Positions 36,606 to 45,421 of a stretch of 64,000 nt of DNA are shown here, piece by piece. The notes under the pieces are model-generated. The model was given only the letters and a program-made list of their open reading frames with translations. It was not told where the DNA came from and searched no databases. The stretch covers positions 558,001 to 622,000 of the forward strand of contig NZ_ANAH02000066.1 in NCBI RefSeq assembly GCF_000335475.2. The letters run 5' to 3'. How positions within the stretch are numbered: position 1 is the first letter of the stretch; each line of letters begins with the position of its first letter. The position numbers and the translations under genes were made by a program. Origin of the DNA: Cystobacter fuscus DSM 2262 (GTDB lineage Bacteria > Myxococcota > Myxococcia > Myxococcales > Myxococcaceae).

Positions 36606-37580
36606 TCAGTCGAGGAAGCGGCGCCACCAGCGACGGGCCACTCCGGGAGGACAGTCCCGCCAAGTCACGTGCTCGGGGAAGGGGAAGAGCCAGGGCTCGA
36701 GCGCGCGCGCCAACTCACGGTAGGCGGGCAAGGTGTCTCCCTGGAGCAGGTCGCCCGCTTCGGGCTCCGCGCCGAGCGACACCACGGCCCGGTCGTCCCC
36801 AAAGGGTTGCACGGTGGTGGAAGGGGAGTGCAGCCGGGAGCGGAGCGCCTCGGCCCCACCTACCTGGGTCAGCACCTGCGGACCGAGGAAGTTGAGCCAG
36901 TGCACGCCGTCCACGCGCGAGCCCAGGTCGCGCTGGCCATGCGTCACGTCCAGTCCCGGGTAGCGCAGTGCTTCCTCGTGGATGTCCCTCATGGAGGGCC
37001 CCCAGAGGTTGGGGGAGAAGAAGGCCAGCCCCGCGTGGCCCGACACATAGGGCAGCAGTGCGGCCAGTTCCATGATCTCCGCTCGCATCCGCTCGGGACC
37101 ATGCGCCTCCAGGTGCTCGGTGGGCCAGGAGAAGCTCACCAGACTGACCTGATCCTGGATGGGCGGGCGCCACGGCAGACGTGCCCAGTAGAAGAAGCCG
37201 TAACCCGTGACGCCGGTGGTCCCCACCGAGAGTTCCACCGTGCGATCGAACTGCTCCTTCACTTTCTGTTTGAGAAAGGACTCCTCCGCCTCCTCATCCA
37301 GGATCGCATCCGGTGGGGGTGGCGCCAGGGTGTCCCGGATGTCCGCCCAGCCGTCCTCATCGAGCGGCATGGGCTCATCTCCCAGGAAATACTCGGTGAA
37401 GGCGTCCGCCCCCAGTCCCGCGTTCCGCAAGTACACCTCGAGGGCATGACTGACGGGAATCGCGAGTTCTCGATGCCCGAAAGGCAGGTGCAGCACGAGA
37501 CGGATCACCTCCCGCTGGAGGAGGCGTCCTCCTTTGTTGGGTGAGGCAGGGTGACGGATGCGAGGAAGAGGATGCTTCAT
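36606..37580 (-). CDS. DUF3396 (TsiV-like) immunity protein
   Basis: 324 residues. The pattern VSFSWPTEHLEAHGPERMRA, ELAALLPYVSGHAGLAFFSP and the C-terminal VHWLNFLGPQVLTQVGG matches DUF3396 proteins, known as immunity partners of nuclease-type effectors. Its start overlaps the stop of the preceding lipoprotein toxin candidate (ATGA), so both are translated together and it is the likely antidote. Residues about 72-110 (DEDGWADIRDTLAPPPPDA, QFDRTVELSVG) recur almost unchanged in a decayed copy at 49995-50219. Confidence 0.8.
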   Translation of the reverse strand: MKHPLPRIRHPASPNKGGRLLQREVIRLVLHLPFGHRELAIPVSHALEVYLRNAGLGADAFTEYFLGDEPMPLDEDGWADIRDTLAPPPPDAILDEEAEESFLKQKVKEQFDRTVELSVGTTGVTGYGFFYWARLPWRPPIQDQVSLVSFSWPTEHLEAHGPERMRAEIMELAALLPYVSGHAGLAFFSPNLWGPSMRDIHEEALRYPGLDVTHGQRDLGSRVDGVHWLNFLGPQVLTQVGGAEALRSRLHSPSTTVQPFGDDRAVVSLGAEPEAGDLLQGDTLPAYRELARALEPWLFPFPEHVTWRDCPPGVARRWWRRFLD

Positions 37581-38323
37581 CGGCTGATTCCCAGTTGGGG
37601 CGTGACGAGTGCTGGCTGCTCCGCACCGGAAAGCTCTTTGTACTTGTCCAACTTTTGACGCACGGTTTCCCCGGTGTCACCTAGGGGATTGCTCTTCTTG
37701 CTCGCCGTACAGGGAAAGTAGAAGTCATAAAGACGTTGAATGTGGTTGGCATTCCGGACGAAGTGGAGAACGAGATCGGGGACCAGCGAATCCCATCGTG
37801 TGTCGGTGATGGAGTATCCGCCGGTTGTGGGCTCCTTGCCGTAACGCGGTTCCCGAGTGAAGTGGTCTGGGAACTTTTCGCCAAGTTCTCGCTCGACACA
37901 CGCGAAGGCGACCTCGTGCTTCATCGTCCCAAGTTCCATGGATCGCCGGATCTTCCTCCCCAATTTGTCGTGGCCAACGACGCGATTGCACTCCTTGTCA
38001 TCCGGGAACTTGCCCTGGCCATACTCGCGCTCATTGACCTGGAAGTCTGCCTCGCGGGCGCATTGCACGAGCACCGCCTCTACCTGGGCCACTTCCGCCT
38101 CATTCAGGAAGTCCTTGAGTGTCAGCAGTCCTCTCATGGCCTGCGCTGCCCTCACCACCGCTGGTGTCGAGGGCACAAGCAATTCTCCACTGGCGGCCGG
38201 CGCCATGCACCCGGGGCTGAGTGCACAGGACTGGGTCTGGAGGGAAGGGACGTACTCCGGCAGACCGCGAAGCCCCGTGGCACAACCTGTGAACAATAAC
38301 AGGCTCATCAGCGGCGACCGCAT
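37577..38323 (-). CDS. Lipoprotein toxin candidate (SitA-like) paired with DUF3396 immunity
   Basis: 248 residues from ATG 38323 (GGAGAG seven bases upstream; an earlier ATG at 38386 also has a good site). MRSPLMSLLLFTGC is a short lipoprotein signal with C14. A variable middle leads to a C-terminal domain with GTMKHEVAFACVEREL (H136, E137), RWDSLVPDLVLHF (D183) and LYDFYFPCTASKK (D200). The VPD...YDF(K)FPC arrangement is typical of restriction-endonuclease-fold toxins, but the usual lysine after YDF is tyrosine here. Lipoprotein toxins with a nuclease tail and adjacent immunity gene fit the SitA class moved by outer-membrane exchange; delivery is inference. Confidence 0.6.
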   Translation of the reverse strand: MRSPLMSLLLFTGCATGLRGLPEYVPSLQTQSCALSPGCMAPAASGELLVPSTPAVVRAAQAMRGLLTLKDFLNEAEVAQVEAVLVQCAREADFQVNEREYGQGKFPDDKECNRVVGHDKLGRKIRRSMELGTMKHEVAFACVERELGEKFPDHFTREPRYGKEPTTGGYSITDTRWDSLVPDLVLHFVRNANHIQRLYDFYFPCTASKKSNPLGDTGETVRQKLDKYKELSGAEQPALVTPQLGISR

Positions 38324-38648
38324 GCACTCTCCGGCAATCCGACAAGTACCCCTTCGTGTTCGAGAAATGAACCGCGCTATCGACATATGGCTCCCCTGTT
38401 TCTCGAACGAGCAATAACCTCGCTGGAAGCATCGTCCAGGCAGCACCTCTGGTGCAATAAGCACCACACCTTGTGAATTTTTTGTGAGAAGCCACGCTGG
38501 AAGACTTCCACCAGGATGTGCCGTCAGGGATGGCCGACACCAGGCAGTACCTTCGCCGACGGGAAGAACCACTCTGGAGGACCTGTGCTCGCTCTTGACT
38601 CGACAGGTCAAATCCGGTTCGCTGGGCGTCGAGCGGAGAGGAAATCAC
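38324..38648. promoter_or_regulatory. Divergent promoter region of toxin cassette A
   Basis: 325 bases separate the toxin-immunity pair from the divergent kinase-like gene. The last 70 bases (from about 38570) are nearly the same as 50285-50373 in front of copy C and largely shared with 47120-47180 before copy B. The shared part includes CTTGACTCGA, GGTCAAATCC and the GGAG ribosome binding site. Confidence 0.6.
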
Positions 38649-39410
38649 GTGGCGAACGAGACGAGCGGGAAGGGTGGGGGGAGGGGACCCTTCGAGCGGG
38701 GTGGTGCCTACGACGAAGTGGGTCCCGAGCTGGGCCGCCTCCACGAAGCCTGGGATGTGGAGACGGGCAAGGCGGTCCTGCAACTGCTGCCCACCGAGCG
38801 CGTGGACTGGCGACCCGAGGGGCCCTGGCGGGTGAGCCTGCTGTGCGAGCCGGAGCCGGTCGCGGTGACCGTGCGGGTGGAGGAGGCGCCCGCGTCGATG
38901 CCCGTGTCGGAACTGGCGGACCTGCTCGTGCTCACGAGTGCCGCGGTGACCCGCGTGGAGGACAGTGAGCGGCTCCGGGCCCACCTCGCCTCGGGGCAGC
39001 TTCCCCCACGCCCCGCTGGAGGCCAGCGCGCGGGACACGCCGCGGCGAGCCGGACGGGGCTCCTGCTCGGCCTGAGCGTCTGGCTGCTGTCGAGTCTCCC
39101 CGGGAGCCCGGCTCCCCATGCCCGGGAGGCAGCCACGGAGACCTTCTCACGCCAGGAGGCTCCGACCTTCGTCGACCTTTCGGAGTCCGAGCTGGTGGTC
39201 CCCTCCTATCCCTTGCCCAAGGAGCCCTTCCTCAATCAGATGACTGCTCCCTGCCCGCGCAGGAAGGTCGTCGTGGAGATCAACGGTGGGTGTTGGGTGA
39301 CGTTGGAGCAAAAGCCTCCGTGCGACGACACGGATGCGGCCGAGTACCAGGGCAAGTGCTACATGCCGGTCGGCAAACGCAAGAAGTTGCCACAATCCGT
39401 CGGACCCTGA
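38649..39410 (+). CDS. Kinase-N-lobe-like membrane protein with INGGCW tail, copy A
   Basis: 253 residues from GTG 38649, supported by GGAGAGG upstream and by the identical start and length of copies B and C. Residues about 20-115 (AYDEVGPELGRLHEAWDVET, ELADLLVLTSAAVTRVED) recall the N-lobe and hinge of a Ser/Thr kinase but lack a glycine loop, catalytic lysine and all C-lobe motifs. A membrane helix (residues about 134-150) follows, then a linker and the tail C-x12-C-x9-C-x11-C (INGGCW, KPPC, GKCYMP). It cannot be an active kinase. It stands divergent from a toxin-immunity pair, which suggests an accessory role. Confidence 0.65.
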   Translation: MANETSGKGGGRGPFERGGAYDEVGPELGRLHEAWDVETGKAVLQLLPTERVDWRPEGPWRVSLLCEPEPVAVTVRVEEAPASMPVSELADLLVLTSAAVTRVEDSERLRAHLASGQLPPRPAGGQRAGHAAASRTGLLLGLSVWLLSSLPGSPAPHAREAATETFSRQEAPTFVDLSESELVVPSYPLPKEPFLNQMTAPCPRRKVVVEINGGCWVTLEQKPPCDDTDAAEYQGKCYMPVGKRKKLPQSVGP

Positions 39411-39456
39411 GCGCGAGAGGTGTCCCAGCGCGCTCGGGCTCTCGTCCGGGCGAATC

Positions 39457-39789
39457 TCAGGGCTGCTTGTTCCCCAACAGCTCCTTGGCGCGCGCGATGG
39501 CCGACATGGCGTTGGGCCAGCCGACGTAGAAGGCCAGGTGGGTGATGAGCTCGACGAGTTCCTCCTGCGTCACGCCGTTCTCGAGGGCGCGCGGGAAGTG
39601 GAAGTTCATCTGCTCCGTCTTTCCGGTCGCCACGAGCGCCGCGCAGGTAATCAGGCTGCGGTCGCGCCTGGACAACTGCGGCCGCTCCCAGACGTCCCCG
39701 AACAGGACATCGTCGGTCAGCTCGACCAGCTTCGGCGCGAAGTCGCCGATGGCCTTTTGTGCGGCGGTGGTGGGCTTGGGGGTGCTCAT
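39457..39789 (-). CDS. Carboxymuconolactone decarboxylase family protein
   Basis: 110 residues from ATG 39789. The AhpD/CMD helical pattern is present: LTDDVLFGDVWERPQLSRRD, RSLITCAALVATGKTEQMNF, HFPRALENGVTQEELVELIT. The CxxC of the peroxidase subgroup is missing, so it belongs to the carboxymuconolactone-decarboxylase-like group. It follows the cupin gene by 14 bases on the same strand, as in many redox or aromatic-compound clusters, and is probably cotranscribed. Confidence 0.88.
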   Translation of the reverse strand: MSTPKPTTAAQKAIGDFAPKLVELTDDVLFGDVWERPQLSRRDRSLITCAALVATGKTEQMNFHFPRALENGVTQEELVELITHLAFYVGWPNAMSAIARAKELLGNKQP

Positions 39790-39803
39790 GGTGCGTTCTC
39801 CTT

Positions 39804-40340
39804 TCAACGTTGCGTGCCGTACTGCGCGTCGGTGACCTTCTCCATCCACTCGACCACCTTGCCGTCGAGCGCCTCCTGGATGGCCAGGTGGGTCATCGCG
39901 GTGGTCGGGGATGCGCCGTGCCAGTGCTTCTGGCCGGGGGGAATCCTCACCACGTCGCCCGGACGAATCTCCTCGACGGCGCCGCCCCAGAGCTGCACGC
40001 GGCCGGCGCCGGACGTCACGATGAGCGTCTGCCCGAGCGGGTGGGTGTGCCACGCCGTGCGGGCGCCAGGCTCGAACGTGACGGAGGCGCCCGAGGTACG
40101 CGCGGGGGCGTTCGCCGTGAAGAGCGGGTCGACGCGCACGGTGCCCGTGAAGTTCTCGGCGGGCCCCTTGGCGGAAGGTTGCGAGCCACTGCGCGTGATG
40201 CTCAGCGCCGGAGCCCCTCCGCCCGAGGTGGCCGGGGAAACGCCCGCATCGGCAGACGCGCCCTTCGGGCTGGCCTGGGCCATGGCCATACCGAGCAGCG
40301 GGAGTGAGAGCAATGTCGCGGCGAGGAGTTTCATGTTCAT
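39804..40340 (-). CDS. Exported cupin-domain protein
   Basis: 178 residues with a cleavable signal peptide (residues 1-22, ending AMA). The cupin motifs are [19 protein letters not shown] and [18 protein letters not shown], giving a typical three-histidine metal site. Secreted or periplasmic cupins of this type commonly accompany carboxymuconolactone decarboxylase-like genes and LysR regulators. The specific substrate is not evident. Confidence 0.88.
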   Translation of the reverse strand: MNMKLLAATLLSLPLLGMAMAQASPKGASADAGVSPATSGGGAPALSITRSGSQPSAKGPAENFTGTVRVDPLFTANAPARTSGASVTFEPGARTAWHTHPLGQTLIVTSGAGRVQLWGGAVEEIRPGDVVRIPPGQKHWHGASPTTAMTHLAIQEALDGKVVEWMEKVTDAQYGTQR

Positions 40341-40401
40341 TCTCCGGTGGGGTGATGGGTGGTTGCTGCACCCGTGAGTTCTAGGGTCGCCGGCCGATGC
40401 G

Positions 40402-41094
40402 TCAGCGCTTCAGCTTGTAGCGGAGCCAGAGCAGGTCGCCCGTGCGCTTCTCGAACGAGACCAGCTTGAGGTGCCGGGCGGGCCCCTTTCCCTCGCTCGC
40501 ATCGAAGAGCGACGGGGTTCCGGTGGCACCGTCCGCGATGGGAGCCACCAGCACGCTCAGCTCGTCGATGAGGTCCGCGGCCAGGAAGGAGCCATTGATC
40601 TTCCCTCCGCCCTCGAGGAGCAGCTTCTTGATGCCGAACTCCTTCCTGAGCTTCTCGAGCACCCGCTTCAGGTTCAAGTCCGTCTTGCCGCCAAACAGGT
40701 AGGAGACGCCCTTGGATTGAAGGAAGGCCAGGTAGTCGTCCGAGACCGCCTCGGTGAGGACCGTGATCACGTGCTCCTCATCGATGGAGCTCGACTTCCA
40801 GGTGAGCTTGCCAGCGGGGTCCAGCGCGATGGCATAGGACTCCGCATCGCGCCTCGCGATGAAGTCCGTCCTCGGGATCGGGTGTGGCACCTTGCGCGAC
40901 GGAACCCTGGCCTTCCCGGCGTAGGGCTCCATGGAGATCCGGCCGATCATCCACGCATCGGCGTCGAAGGTCTGGGCCGTACGCTCGTACTCGGCATGGG
41001 CTCTGGGTGGGAGCTTCCAGCTCGTGGTGACGATCCGTCCATCGACGGAGGGAACCATGTGGCAAATCACGTATGGCCGCTTCGCTCCATTCAT
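40402..41094 (-). CDS. RibD C-terminal/dihydrofolate reductase-like protein
   Basis: 230 residues. The RibD-C/DHFR fold is seen in [65 protein letters not shown] and [13 protein letters not shown]. Such proteins reduce small pteridine- or pyrimidine-like compounds with NADPH. It lies at the downstream end of the redox island, separated from the next gene by an alcohol dehydrogenase relic. Confidence 0.85.
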   Translation of the reverse strand: MNGAKRPYVICHMVPSVDGRIVTTSWKLPPRAHAEYERTAQTFDADAWMIGRISMEPYAGKARVPSRKVPHPIPRTDFIARRDAESYAIALDPAGKLTWKSSSIDEEHVITVLTEAVSDDYLAFLQSKGVSYLFGGKTDLNLKRVLEKLRKEFGIKKLLLEGGGKINGSFLAADLIDELSVLVAPIADGATGTPSLFDASEGKGPARHLKLVSFEKRTGDLLWLRYKLKR

Positions 41095-41124
41095 CTGTCA
41101 GGTCCTCGTGAGAAATGAGCGACA

Positions 41125-41259
41125 TCACGTCTTCGTCATGTCGATGACGAAGCGATGACGCGCCTCCTTGTTGACCACCTTCGTCCAGGCGTCGTCGATC
41201 TTCTCCATTGGGAACTTGGTGATCTCGGGCCTGATATCGTGAAGGGCACAGAAAGGGAG
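41125..41259 (-). pseudogene. Alcohol dehydrogenase C-terminal remnant
   Basis: On the minus strand the frame reads FCALHDIRPEITKFPMEKID, then DAWTKVVNKEARHRFVIDM and TKT before TGA at 41127. This is the C-terminal end of a YahK/CAD-type zinc alcohol dehydrogenase, exactly the part missing from the truncated dehydrogenase gene at 42559-43227. Confidence 0.8.
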
Positions 41260-41260
41260 G

Positions 41261-41983
41261 TCAGTCCGCTTTGGGCAGGCCGAGCCGGCGACGCAGTTCC
41301 GTCATCGTCGTGTTGGCGCGGAAGCCCGGGCCGCCCCGCTGGAAGCGGGTGGCCGCGGCCAGATTGCCCACCACCAATGGTTCGCAGCCGGCATCGAGCA
41401 CCAGCCACGCGGCGACTTGAACGGCCTGGGTGTCGTCCCCGGCGATCGGAACGGCCAGCTTTCCACTCCGCCGGCCGGCCGACGCTTCGACCGCCGTGGC
41501 GTCGACGGCGCTGAAGGCCCGGACCAGCCGCGTGCCCGGCAGGTACTTCGCCGAGGTGGGGCCGACGCCGTTGGCCTGCGCCTCGCGCGCCAGGGCGTCG
41601 TCGCTGCCCGGAGGAGGATTGCAGGCATCGAGTACGATCTTGCCGCGAAGCGCCTCCCGCAGGTCACTCCCGAGCTGCGGAAGCGCGCCATAGGGCACGG
41701 CGATCAACACGACCGGGCCGAACTCGGCCGCCTGGAGCGGCGTGCCCACCGAAGCACGCGGGCCGAGCGGGCGGGTCATGGAGACGAGCTGTTCAGGATG
41801 GCGGGAGGAGAACAGCACCTCGTGCCCGGCTTGAACCCAGAGCCGGCCGACGGTGCCGCCCAGCCACCCCGCGCCGATGATGCCAATCCGCATGGTTTTG
41901 ACTTGTCCTTTCACCTGACCGAGGACCGGGAGCGAGGCCAATGCGGCCAAGGCCCCCAGGAGGGAACGACGGGAGTGCGGCAT
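41261..41983 (-). CDS. Exported NAD(P)-binding oxidoreductase (F420-dependent NADP reductase-like)
   Basis: 240 residues from ATG 41983; an ATG at 42013 would add ten. An N-terminal SRRSLLGALAALASLPVLG looks like a Tat signal. The Rossmann motif IGIIGAGWLGGTVGRLWVQA and SSRHPEQL follow, then VVLIAVPYGALPQL, GKIVLDACNPP and AFSAVDATAV, matching NADPH:F420 oxidoreductase-type proteins. Upstream at 42015-42089 lies one of three copies of the LysR-linked promoter element. The substrate is unknown. Confidence 0.8.
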   Translation of the reverse strand: MPHSRRSLLGALAALASLPVLGQVKGQVKTMRIGIIGAGWLGGTVGRLWVQAGHEVLFSSRHPEQLVSMTRPLGPRASVGTPLQAAEFGPVVLIAVPYGALPQLGSDLREALRGKIVLDACNPPPGSDDALAREAQANGVGPTSAKYLPGTRLVRAFSAVDATAVEASAGRRSGKLAVPIAGDDTQAVQVAAWLVLDAGCEPLVVGNLAAATRFQRGGPGFRANTTMTELRRRLGLPKAD

Positions 41984-42014
41984 GACGGTGAACCTTTCAT
42001 GAGGCGCTTCCATG

Positions 42015-42089
42015 GAAGTACGCCCCGGGTCCTCGGATGACTACGTGCCAGAGCGCCAATAGGCTCTTAAGCGGTGCTTCACAGTGAGG
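42015..42089. promoter_or_regulatory. LysR-type promoter element, copy 1
   Basis: The stretch from GAAGTACGCCC to ACAGTGAGG, with core CCAATAGGCTCTTAAG at 42056-42071 followed by CGGTGCTTCACAGTGAGG, recurs at 43278 and 45342. It precedes the NAD(P)-binding oxidoreductase gene. Confidence 0.75.
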
Positions 42090-42091
42090 GG

Positions 42092-42549
42092 TCAGTGCCC
42101 CGGTCGCGTCGCCGCATTCGACCCTGAATACGGCCCCGCCGCCTCGCTGGCGGTCGGCGCCATTTCCGGCGCGAGGCGCAGCGCGACCAGTCCGAGCAAC
42201 TCACAGGCGCCCGCCACGAAGCCGAGCGAGAGTTCTCCGCCATGGGCCACCACCAGCGACCCGAGCGCCGCGCCCAGCGAGATGCCCAGGTACGTCGCCG
42301 AGGCGTTGAGCGAGAGCGTGACGGGGGCGAGCCGCGGCTCCATCCGCACCAGCCGCGTCTGTTGCACCGAGGGGAACGCGTAGTTGATCAGGCCCCACAG
42401 CAGGATGAGCACGACCACCACCGGTAACCGGACCGGCGCTGGGAGGGCACTCCCAGCCAGCGGGAGGAGCATGAAGAGCGCGGCCAGGGGGTGAAGCCCT
42501 CGGTTCCGATGGCGAAGGCACCCAGGGCGATGGAGAGCAGCGGTAGCAC
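42092..42549 (-). pseudogene. Internally deleted MFS transporter gene
   Basis: The first 60 bases (from GTG 42549) encode VLPLLSIALGAFAIGTEGF, the first helix of an MFS drug exporter. The frame then shifts directly into LAALFMLLPLAG, VLILLWGLINYAFPSVQQTR and LSLNASATYLGISLGAALGS, the last helices. Helices 2 to about 8 are missing. The remaining C-terminal part is otherwise intact. Confidence 0.75.
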
Positions 42550-42558
42550 GGGAATCCC

Positions 42559-43227
42559 TCAGCGGTCGATTTGCGCCATCTGCTGCGGGCTGTAGCGCGG
42601 GCCCGCGGTCGCGCCGGGCGGGACGGCCGCGTCGAGCTCCGCGGTCTCGGCCGAGGTGAGCACCAGCTCCGTTGCGGCCACGCCGACGACGGCCACCTTC
42701 TTGCCGGGACCGGCGCCCCAATGACGCAGCGGCGCGTACGTGGTGATGCCGGCGCACAGCAGCGGCGCGGCGGCGTCGAGCCCGATGCCCTCGGGAATCT
42801 TGAGGACGAAGTCCTCGGTCACGACGATGTGGGTGGAATAGCCGCCGTGGGTGAACTGGCCATCCTTCCCGATGCCGCCGTAGGTCGGGGTCATTCCCTT
42901 GAGGCAGTGCTGCTCCTCACCCTTGCGGCAGTTCGCGCAGTCGCCGCAGGAGGCGACCATGCAGCCGACGCCGACGCGGTCGCCAACGGCGTGCCGGGTG
43001 ACCTGGGAGTCGACCTGGGCGACGATCCCGGCGATCTCGTGGCCGGGGACGACGGGGTAGGTCGACGAACCCCACTCACTGCGAGCGTGGTGGATGTCGG
43101 AGTGGCAGATGCCGCAGAACTTGATCTCGATGAGGACGTCGTGCGGGCCGAGGTCACGGCGCTGGATGGTCGTCGGACCGAGGGGCTTGGTCGCGGCCGT
43201 GGCCGCGTAGGCATTGACGGTGAGCAT
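42559..43227 (-). pseudogene. Chimera: zinc alcohol dehydrogenase N-terminal part fused to an aldo/keto reductase tail
   Basis: 222 residues from ATG 43227 (GGAG upstream). Residues 1-183 are a YahK/CAD-type dehydrogenase: catalytic zinc ligands in GICHSD and PGHE, the four structural cysteines in CGDCANC...[11 protein letters not shown] and the start of the cofactor strand [10 protein letters not shown]. There the sequence switches to [35 protein letters not shown], which is the end of an aldo/keto reductase. The GLGGLGH nucleotide loop and the rest of the Rossmann domain are lost, so activity is unlikely. Confidence 0.8.
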
Positions 43228-43245
43228 GTTTCTCCAGGTCTCCGT

Positions 43246-43272
43246 GGGTTCGGGGCCGTTCGCCCCGTTCAC
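43246..43272 (-). repeat. 27-base leader hairpin, copy 1
   Basis: Identical over 27 bases to 45310-45336. Its centre CGGGGC-CGTTC-GCCCCG forms a six-base-pair hairpin in the 5' leader of the truncated dehydrogenase gene, between the LysR element and the start codon. Confidence 0.7.
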
Positions 43273-43277
43273 CCAAA

Positions 43278-43352
43278 GAAGTACGCCCTGGATCGTCGGA
43301 TGACTACGCACCAGGGAGCCAATAGGCTCTTAAGTGGTGCTTAACAGTGAGG
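43278..43352. promoter_or_regulatory. LysR-type promoter element, copy 2
   Basis: The best copy: CCAATAGGCTCTTAAG then TGGTGCTTAACAGTGAGG, where TTAAG-TGGTG-CTTAA is a perfect inverted repeat. It lies between the LysR gene (43384, plus) and the dehydrogenase gene (43227, minus), so it probably serves both and autoregulation. Confidence 0.8.
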
Positions 43353-43383
43353 CGTCCGCGCCTCGTCGCGTTCGAGTCTCGTC

Positions 43384-44289
43384 ATGAATACGGCTCTCCT
43401 CCCGCAACTCCAAGTGTTCCTCGTCGTGGCGCGCCTGCGCAGCTTCAGCGGCGCGGCGCGCGAGCTGGGCGTCTCCACCCCCGCGGTGAGCCAATCGGTG
43501 CGGCAGCTCGAGGAGCAGTTGCGCGTGGTGCTGCTCACCCGCACCACGCGCAGCGTGTCGCTGACGGAGGCGGGCAGGCGGCTCGTGGAGGGCGCGGGCC
43601 CGGCGCTGGGACAGGCGCTCGCCACCCTCACCGAGGTGTCCGCTCAACCGGGAGAGACGGTGGGCCGGGTGCGGCTGTCGGTGCCGCGGGCGGCGGTGCC
43701 CTCCGTCATCACCCCGGTGGTGCCCACCTTTCGCGCGCGTCACCCTCGGGTGGAGGTGGAGGTCGTCATCGAGGAGCGCTTCGTGGACATCGTGGCGGAG
43801 GGCTACGACGCGGGCGTGCGGCTGAGCGAGGCCATCGAGCGCGACATGGTGCAGGTGCGGCTCACCGACGCCTTCCGCTTCGTGGTGGTGGGAGCCCCCA
43901 GCTACCTCGAGCGCCATGGGACGCCCGAGCGCCCCGAGGATCTACTGCGCCACGAGTGCATCACCTTCCGCATGCGGAGCACTGGGGCGCTCTATGCCTG
44001 GGAGTTGGAGCGGGGCCGCAGGAACTGGCGCGTGCCGGTGCGCGGGGGCGTGGTCACCAACGACAACCAGCTGAGCGTATCCCTGGCGGAGGAGGGCCTG
44101 GGGCTGGCGTACGCCCTCGAGCCGATGGTGAAGGAGCAGCTAGGCTCCGGACGACTCGTGCGGGTGCTCGAGTCCTACGCGCCCACGGTGCCCGGCTTCT
44201 TCCTCTACTTCCCCAGCCGTGCGCAGCGCTCCCCGGCGCTGCGCCTCTTCGTGGACGCGGCCAGGGAGCTGGCCAGGCTCGCGGCGTGA
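43384..44289 (+). CDS. LysR family transcriptional regulator
   Basis: 301 residues. The helix-turn-helix is LQVFLVVARLRSFSGAAREL, STPAVSQSVRQLEEQL, LTRTTRSVSLTEAGRRL; the effector domain follows with VRLSVPRAAVPSVITPVV, YDAGVRLSEAI, GAPSYLERHGTPERPEDLL and EEGLGLAYALEPMV. It is divergent from the dehydrogenase gene. Three copies of one promoter element lie upstream of its target candidates, which makes it the likely activator of the redox island in response to a quinone, aldehyde or similar small molecule. Confidence 0.95.
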   Translation: MNTALLPQLQVFLVVARLRSFSGAARELGVSTPAVSQSVRQLEEQLRVVLLTRTTRSVSLTEAGRRLVEGAGPALGQALATLTEVSAQPGETVGRVRLSVPRAAVPSVITPVVPTFRARHPRVEVEVVIEERFVDIVAEGYDAGVRLSEAIERDMVQVRLTDAFRFVVVGAPSYLERHGTPERPEDLLRHECITFRMRSTGALYAWELERGRRNWRVPVRGGVVTNDNQLSVSLAEEGLGLAYALEPMVKEQLGSGRLVRVLESYAPTVPGFFLYFPSRAQRSPALRLFVDAARELARLAA

Positions 44290-44307
44290 AGCCGCCTCGC
44301 TCGACTC

Positions 44308-45415
<1,108 letters not shown>

Positions 45416-45421
45416 TGTGAA

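Noticed and set aside
38595-38611. TTGACTCGACAGGTCAA as a palindromic operator before the INGGCW genes
   Set aside because: Arms are only five bases and copy B has changes in one arm. The wider leader conservation is explained by duplication, so no separate operator is claimed.
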